This document shows positions 59,707 to 64,000 of a DNA stretch of 64,000 nucleotides, piece after piece. Within the stretch, counting starts at the first letter, position 1, and each line of letters starts with the position of its first letter. This DNA comes from Amycolatopsis antarctica (GTDB taxonomy: Bacteria > Actinomycetota > Actinomycetes > Mycobacteriales > Pseudonocardiaceae): contig NZ_NKYE01000001.1 in assembly GCF_002262875.1 (NCBI RefSeq), positions 1 to 64,000 of the forward strand. Reading direction: 5' to 3'. The translations under genes and the position numbers were made by a program. The notes under the pieces were generated by a model. It was given only the letters and a program-made list of their open reading frames with translations, was not told the DNA's origin and did no database searches.

Positions 59707-60477
59707 TGCAGCTCCGTTTTCGATAAGGCGCCACATTCCGTCCGCGGACACGTCTCGCGCATGAGCGTCCCGCCGAATATCGCGAGTGCGCATTCGGCGG
59801 AGAAAGGCGTGCTGGAAACCGGACTTCATGGGGAGCAGGGTGCAGGGAATTGAGCTGTCCGGAAGTTTCCAACCAAGCGGTCAGCTCGGCAATATGCGTC
59901 GGACACATACGTTGCCTGCGTTATCTCATTGTGACCGTCGCTGCTGCTCGTACCGCATGCCGTACCGCCGAACAGCGCAAGCCATAGGTCGTACCGGCGG
60001 TTCCGGTCCCGGGCGAGCGGGAACCCGGAGGGCGTCAACGGTCGGGTGGAGGCCGCGGAGCGGGTCCGGCCGACTCGGCCGCGACGTTGGGCCGACCCGG
60101 TGAACATTTCTGTGCGGCCGGAGCGGGAACTCGGAAAGTGTGCGGATGTGACTTGCTGTTTCCTTGCCGGTTCTCGGTACCGGGTCGACGAGAACGTTTC
60201 CGTTCGGCCCCGAGCGGGCCGCGACGAATTCACGGCCATCGCGTTGTCCGTTGCCCCGCGACTGGGTCGTAATGAGCCGGTCTCGGAGTTCCTGGTTTCC
60301 GGAATCGTTCGCCGCCGATCCGGTCGAGGGGGTTCGCACCCGCACCGGTCCCGGTCATCGCTCGATCCCGAGGGCGAGGCGGGCCGCCGCCGCTCGGCTC
60401 CGATCGCACGGTCGGCCCTGCTCCGGCGAGGTACTCGCGCGGCGGAACGTCCGCGGGGAGGGGAGGGCGCAAAAAAC
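59707..60477. other. 770-bp intergenic region
   Basis: No supported gene; the open frames are Arg/Ser-rich shadows without ribosome binding sites. It lies between the amidase start and the terminator of the second cold shock gene. Confidence 0.45.
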
Positions 60478-60509
60478 GAAGCCGCCACCTGCGAACAGGT
60501 GACGGCTTC
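60478..60509 (-). terminator. Intrinsic terminator of the second csp gene
   Basis: GAAGCCGCCACCTG pairs (one mismatch) with CAGGTGACGGCTTC around a four-base loop, followed on the minus strand by a run of six T residues. This is a textbook rho-independent terminator, uncommon in this GC-rich window. Confidence 0.85.
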
Positions 60510-60526
60510 GAGTGAAGAGCGTTGGG

Positions 60527-60730
60527 TCAGATAACGCTGACCGAGGTAGCCTGCGGGCCCTTCTGGCCCTGGCCGATCTCGAACTCAACGCGGGCGTTCT
60601 CGTCCAGGGTGCGGAACCCGTTGCCCTGGATCTCCGAGTAGTGCACGAAGACGTCGCCGCCGCCGTTGTCGGGGGTGATGAAGCCAAACCCCTTCTCGGA
60701 GTTGAACCACTTAACAGTGCCCTGCGTCAT
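60527..60730 (-). CDS. Cold shock protein (CspA family), second copy
   Basis: A 67-residue CSD protein with AGGAG seven bases before ATG 60730. RNP1 KGFGFIT and RNP2 DVFVHYS are present. It shares most residues with the product at 41288 (same TVKWFN start and FRTL..N.RVEFE block) but ends SVSVI. It probably acts as an RNA chaperone. Its leader is unusually AT-rich around the ribosome binding site. Confidence 0.95.
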   Translation of the reverse strand: MTQGTVKWFNSEKGFGFITPDNGGGDVFVHYSEIQGNGFRTLDENARVEFEIGQGQKGPQATSVSVI

Positions 60731-60863
60731 AAAAAAATCTCCTGTGTGACAAAAATAAGGATGGCGCCAGAAGGCGACTGCCTCCCGGAGCCAAGAGAAG
60801 TCAAGCACACACGAGCGGGAAAAGCGAGCGATCCCACCGAACGTGTGCTTGGCGACAAGTCGG

Positions 60864-61037
60864 CTACTCGCCGGACGCCGCTACGGCGTCCTGGCTGAAC
60901 GGGGAGCGCTGCGTCGCGTCGAACGCCACGGCGGACTGGCCCGCGTCGAACTCGCCGGCCTCGGCCGGCGCGCTGAACTGCACGGGCGCCACCCCGGAGG
61001 TGCGTGCCGCGTCCTGCGGCCTCGCCTCGTTGATCAT
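60864..61037 (-). CDS. 57-residue small protein downstream of the desaturase
   Basis: A small ORF with GAGAGGGG seven bases before ATG 61037, 11 bp downstream of the desaturase stop. It reads [15 protein letters not shown], then [20 protein letters not shown] and [13 protein letters not shown]. It is Ala/Ser-rich, acidic and without hydrophobic helices. The strong ribosome binding site and operon position suggest it is translated. No family is recognised. It might be a desaturase accessory peptide. Confidence 0.6.
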   Translation of the reverse strand: MINEARPQDAARTSGVAPVQFSAPAEAGEFDAGQSAVAFDATQRSPFSQDAVAASGE

Positions 61038-61048
61038 GGTTGCCCCTC

Positions 61049-61999
61049 TCAATTCTTGATGGTGATCCGGGTGAGCCGGGTAGGTGTCGGCCAGCGGACG
61101 TTCCAGGCCCAGCCGAGCTTCTCGAAGATCCAGATCAGTCGCGCGGAGATGTCGATCTGCCCCCGCAGCACCCCGTGCCGCGCGCAGGTCGGGTCCGCGT
61201 GGTGCAGATTGTGCCACGACTCACCGAAGGACAAGATCGCAAGCGGCCAGAAATTCGCGGCCTTGTCGCGGCTGGCGAACGGACGCTCGCCGATCATGTG
61301 GCAGATCGAGTTGACCGACCAGGTGACGTGGTGCAGCAGGCCGACCCGGACGACGCCCGCCCAGAAGGCCGCCGTGACACCGCCCCACACCGACCAGGTG
61401 ATCAGGCCGCCGACGACCCCGGGCAGCAGGAAGGTCAGCGCCACCCAGAGTGGGAAGAGCGCGTCCACCCGCCTGATGTCCTTGTCGGCGAGCAGATCCG
61501 GGGCGAAGCGTTCGACGTTCGTCACGTCCCGCTGGAACAGCCAGCCCATGTGCGAGTGCCAGAAGCCCTTGGCCAGTGCCCGGGCCCCGGTGCCGAACAT
61601 CCACGGGGAGTGCGGATCGCCCGCGCGGTCGGAGAACGCGTGATGCCTGCGGTGGTCGGCGACCCAGGTGGTGACCGGGCCCTGTGCCGACATGTTCCCG
61701 GCGATCGCGAGCAGGATCTTCAGCCAGCGCTTCGCCTTGAACGAGCCGTGGGTGAAGTAGCGGTGGTAGCCGGCCGTGACGCCGAGTCCGGTGAACGCGA
61801 AGAAGAGCGCCCCGATCCCGATGTCGAGCCAGCTCAGGCCCCAGCCCCAGGCGAAGGGAATGGTGGCCGCGAGCGCCACGATCGGCATCAGCACGAAGAC
61901 CTTGACGGTCACGTGCTCCGGCATCGACCGCGTGCCGGAGATGATGGGCTTCGGCTTGCGGGGCGCTTCGGGCCGGGTCGGGATGTCCGTTGTGGACAT
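61049..61999 (-). CDS. Acyl-CoA (delta-9 type) fatty acid desaturase
   Basis: A 316-residue integral membrane di-iron desaturase from ATG 61999 with GAGGTG upstream. The three histidine boxes are HRYFTH, HRRHH and HNLHH, in the right order and spacing, with four hydrophobic helices in between. It introduces a double bond into acyl-CoA or acyl lipids, usually for membrane fluidity at low temperature. A cold shock gene lies just beyond, on the same strand. It is followed by a 57-residue ORF. Confidence 0.93.
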   Translation of the reverse strand: MSTTDIPTRPEAPRKPKPIISGTRSMPEHVTVKVFVLMPIVALAATIPFAWGWGLSWLDIGIGALFFAFTGLGVTAGYHRYFTHGSFKAKRWLKILLAIAGNMSAQGPVTTWVADHRRHHAFSDRAGDPHSPWMFGTGARALAKGFWHSHMGWLFQRDVTNVERFAPDLLADKDIRRVDALFPLWVALTFLLPGVVGGLITWSVWGGVTAAFWAGVVRVGLLHHVTWSVNSICHMIGERPFASRDKAANFWPLAILSFGESWHNLHHADPTCARHGVLRGQIDISARLIWIFEKLGWAWNVRWPTPTRLTRITIKN

Positions 62000-62598
62000 G
62001 TACACCTCGTGTTTTTCTGACGCGCCGCGAAGGGCGGCGTCGCAATAATGGTCCGGCTCCGCGTGCCGGGAATTCACCGGGCACAGCTCGGGAGCGGTAA
62101 GTCAAGAATTACTCGGTTCTACGCGGTCGACCCCACCGACCAAATGAAGTTTTGACCAGGGCGCAGACTGTGAAACCGCGCCGTCGGGGTTGCTCCGTTC
62201 TCAACTGAGCGGGCCTACCGCGTACGTACCTACGCTACCGAAGGTACCCGATCGAACGGCCTGATGCCATGGGCCGTTTCGGGCCTGTACCTCGGTGCTT
62301 GTCCGTTCGCCCGTGCCGGCGGGGCCGCCCCGCGGGGGCTCGGCCCGGCAGCTTCGCACCGTTCGGCCGCGCTCGTCGAGGTCGCGGCGGTATCGGCTGA
62401 TAATTTCCTCGATCCGCTGCTCGGTGCCGCATATTCTGCTGCGCCCGCGGAGTACGTAATGATTTTCGATCATGCTCGCGGCAGGGCGGAAACGGCCGGG
62501 AGAACGTGCTCCGGCACGTTCTTCGCAAAGCCGGCCGGTGAGGCGGACATCACATCGAGCTCGGTGCCCCCGGGCGGGCAGGCACTAGATTCCCTGCG
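62000..62598. other. 600-bp divergent intergenic region
   Basis: It lies between the desaturase and the thioesterase genes. No gene is supported. It should hold both promoters. The sequence upstream of the desaturase includes an AT-rich tract near 62100-62150. Confidence 0.4.
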
Positions 62599-63015
62599 GT
62601 GACGAGCTATGCGTACTGGGAGACCGTTCCGACGCGATGGAAGGACAACGACGTCTACGGGCACGTGAACAACGTCGTCCACTACTCGGTGATGGACACG
62701 ATCATCAACCGCTGGCTGATCGAGCGGGCCGGGCTGGACATCCATCACGGGGCGACGATCGGCCTCTGCGTGGAGTCGCACTGCAACTACCACGGGGCGG
62801 TCGCCTTCCCGGACGTGCTGAAGGCCGGACTGCGCGTAGGCAAGCTGGGCCGGACGAGCGTGCGGTACGAGATCGGCATGTTCCGCGAGGACGGCGAGAC
62901 GCTGATCGCGGAGGGCCACTTCGTGCACGTCTTCGTCGCCAGGGAGAGCCGCAGACCGGCCGAGATCACCGGCACCCTGCGCGAGGCGCTGGCCGGGATC
63001 CACCTCGCCGGGTAG
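62599..63015 (+). CDS. 4HBT-family acyl-CoA thioesterase
   Basis: A 138-residue hotdog protein from GTG 62599. The 4-hydroxybenzoyl-CoA thioesterase/YbgC pattern is clear: RWKDNDVYGHVNNVVHYSVM carries the Asp and the VNN motif, followed by IINRWLIERAG and a beta-sheet core. It should hydrolyse acyl-CoA. It faces the desaturase divergently, so both may be lipid-metabolism genes. Confidence 0.9.
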   Translation: MTSYAYWETVPTRWKDNDVYGHVNNVVHYSVMDTIINRWLIERAGLDIHHGATIGLCVESHCNYHGAVAFPDVLKAGLRVGKLGRTSVRYEIGMFREDGETLIAEGHFVHVFVARESRRPAEITGTLREALAGIHLAG

Positions 63016-63094
63016 CGCCGCCGGAGCGCCGGCCGCGCCTCTAGACTCGCGGTGTTCGGACCACGAGCGGTGGTAGCCGTCCCGGGGAGGATCG

Positions 63095-63460
63095 TTGGTC
63101 ACTGGCTTCGCGGTGGCGGTAGCGCTGTGCTCGCTGGCGGTCGCCGGGTGGGCTTTCGTTCAGGTGGCGCGCAACCGCCCGCCTTCGGGAGCGTTGCTGA
63201 TCGGGCTGGCCGTGGTCGAGGCGCTGCTCGTGGTGCAGACCGTGATCGCGGTGGTCCTGCTGCTCGGCGGCGACCGTCCGGCGAGCATGGCGACGTTCAT
63301 CGGCTACCTGATCGGGGTGCTCGTGGTACTGCCGGTCGGCACGCTCTGGGCGCTCGCCGAACGCAGCCGGTCCAGTACCGCGGTACTCGGCGTGGCGTGC
63401 GTGACCGTGCCGGTGCTGGTCCTGCGGATGCACGAGGTCTGGGGAGGTGCCAGTGCCTGA
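63095..63460 (+). CDS. Small multi-TM membrane protein
   Basis: A 121-residue protein with four predicted hydrophobic helices (VTGFAVAVALCSLAVAGWAF, ALLIGLAVVEALLVVQTVIA and others) and short loops. It overlaps the next membrane-protein gene, so the two are co-translated and may form a complex. The family resembles hypothetical actinobacterial integral membrane proteins; no function is known. Confidence 0.8.
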   Translation: MVTGFAVAVALCSLAVAGWAFVQVARNRPPSGALLIGLAVVEALLVVQTVIAVVLLLGGDRPASMATFIGYLIGVLVVLPVGTLWALAERSRSSTAVLGVACVTVPVLVLRMHEVWGGASA

Positions 63461-63890
63461 GCGACAGGTGCCCGAGAGGCCGGTCCGGCCGGAGCCGCGC
63501 GCGACGGCGAGCGGGCCCGGCCGGGTGCTGGTCGCCGTCTACGCGATCTTCGCGCTCGGTGCGACCGCGCGCGCCGGGGTGCAGATCGCGACCCGGTTCG
63601 ACGAGGCGCCGCTGGCCTACCTGCTCTCGGCCTTCGCCGCCGTGGTCTACGTCCTGGCCACGGTGGCGCTGGCCAGGTCGGGGCGCACCTGGTGGCTGAT
63701 CGCGCTCGCGGCCTGCTCGGTCGAGCTCGCCGGGGTGCTGACGGTGGGCCTGCTGAGCGTCTTCGATCCCGCCGCGTTCCCGGACGCCACGGTCTGGTCG
63801 GCCTTCGGTCGCGGCTACCTGTTCATCCCGCTGGTGCTGCCCGCGATCGGGCTGGCCTGGCTCCGGCACACGCGCCCCCGCCCCGGCTGA
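63447..63890 (+). CDS. Multi-TM membrane protein
   Basis: A 147-residue protein with a Pro/Arg-rich cytoplasmic N-terminus and four hydrophobic helices (VLVAVYAIFALGATARAGVQ, LLSAFAAVVYVLATVALARS, WLIALAACSVELAGVLTVGL and a last one). The GTG at 63447 overlaps the upstream gene by 14 bp; GTG 63453 is an alternative. Function unknown, probably acting with its upstream partner. Confidence 0.8.
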   Translation: MPVPERQVPERPVRPEPRATASGPGRVLVAVYAIFALGATARAGVQIATRFDEAPLAYLLSAFAAVVYVLATVALARSGRTWWLIALAACSVELAGVLTVGLLSVFDPAAFPDATVWSAFGRGYLFIPLVLPAIGLAWLRHTRPRPG

Positions 63891-63951
63891 TCCACCCGCC
63901 CGATCGCGCAGGCCAATCCGGCGCGCAGCCCCCCGAACGGCCTAAGAAAAG

Positions 63952-64000
63952 CGCAATATGTCGACGTATTGCGAAACATCGTGCACACCGCATCGCAATA
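63952..64000. promoter_or_regulatory. CGCAATA palindrome and half-site at the window edge
   Basis: CGCAATA (63952-63958) and TATTGCG (63967-63973) form a dyad around TGTCGACG, giving a nearly perfect 22-bp palindrome. A further CGCAATA lies at 63994-64000, and the site may continue beyond the window. It is a likely operator for a gene just outside. Confidence 0.6.

Noticed and set aside
59826..60488. 220-residue minus-strand frame between the amidase and csp genes
   Set aside because: Ser/Arg-rich product with no ribosome binding site or family; it overlaps the csp terminator.

Overview
The window is high-GC actinobacterial DNA, most likely from the Pseudonocardiaceae (Amycolatopsis, Prauserella or Saccharomonospora type). 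I infer this from the glnX-glnH-pknG locus, many WXG100/EspC-like type VII secretion (T7SS) substrates, two CspA-type cold shock proteins, GTG starts and strong third-position GC. The genus cannot be fixed from the sequence alone.

Region 1 (1-19 kb) is accessory and partly decayed. It opens with the first codons of an IS3-family OrfA. A TetR/SDR pair with conspicuous operators follows, then an F420-type nitroreductase with a MerR regulator, and a secreted murein-hydrolase cluster (M15-like, M23, M15-like) divergent from a membrane HTH protein with an NBR1-type Ig domain. From about 7.4 to 14.5 kb lies a gene graveyard: pieces of an aminotransferase, an FAD monooxygenase, a TetR regulator, a GH43-like protein, a formylglycine-generating enzyme, an alpha/beta hydrolase and a frameshifted DUF115-like gene. 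Intact genes are interspersed: PRC-barrel/DUF2382, TetR, PhlG-type hydrolase, and a CGNR regulator divergent from a dehalogenase-like hydrolase.

Region 2 (19-22.4 kb) is a three-gene translationally coupled cassette with a WXG-type T7SS protein. It is flanked by an intact tRNA-Lys(TTT) and a diverged 5' half of a second tRNA-Lys that stops exactly at the anticodon loop, which suggests a tRNA-targeted insertion.

Region 3 (22.6-38 kb) is mostly intact. It holds an RDD membrane protein, a MerR/S9 peptidase pair, an EspC-like protein followed by a WXG-like/CHAP protein (a probable exported cell-wall hydrolase), envelope proteins, a TetR/small membrane protein/CPBP protease operon, and a 1.29-kaa HTH-nSTAND-TM-WD40 protein.

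Region 4 (38.5-64 kb) looks like core chromosome. It carries tRNA-Glu, -Asp and -Phe in one cluster, a haloacetate-dehalogenase-like enzyme, cspA, an L,D-transpeptidase lipoprotein, an ECF sigma factor with a membrane partner, an MHS-type MFS transporter, thioesterases and a metallophosphoesterase. The glnX-glnH-pknG locus follows; it is interrupted by four genes (lipoprotein, YbaB/EbfC-like, EspC-like, CpnT-N-like), two of which share a duplicated 124-bp leader. The region ends with a GAF regulator, an amidase, a second cold shock gene, and an acyl-CoA desaturase with a tiny downstream ORF.
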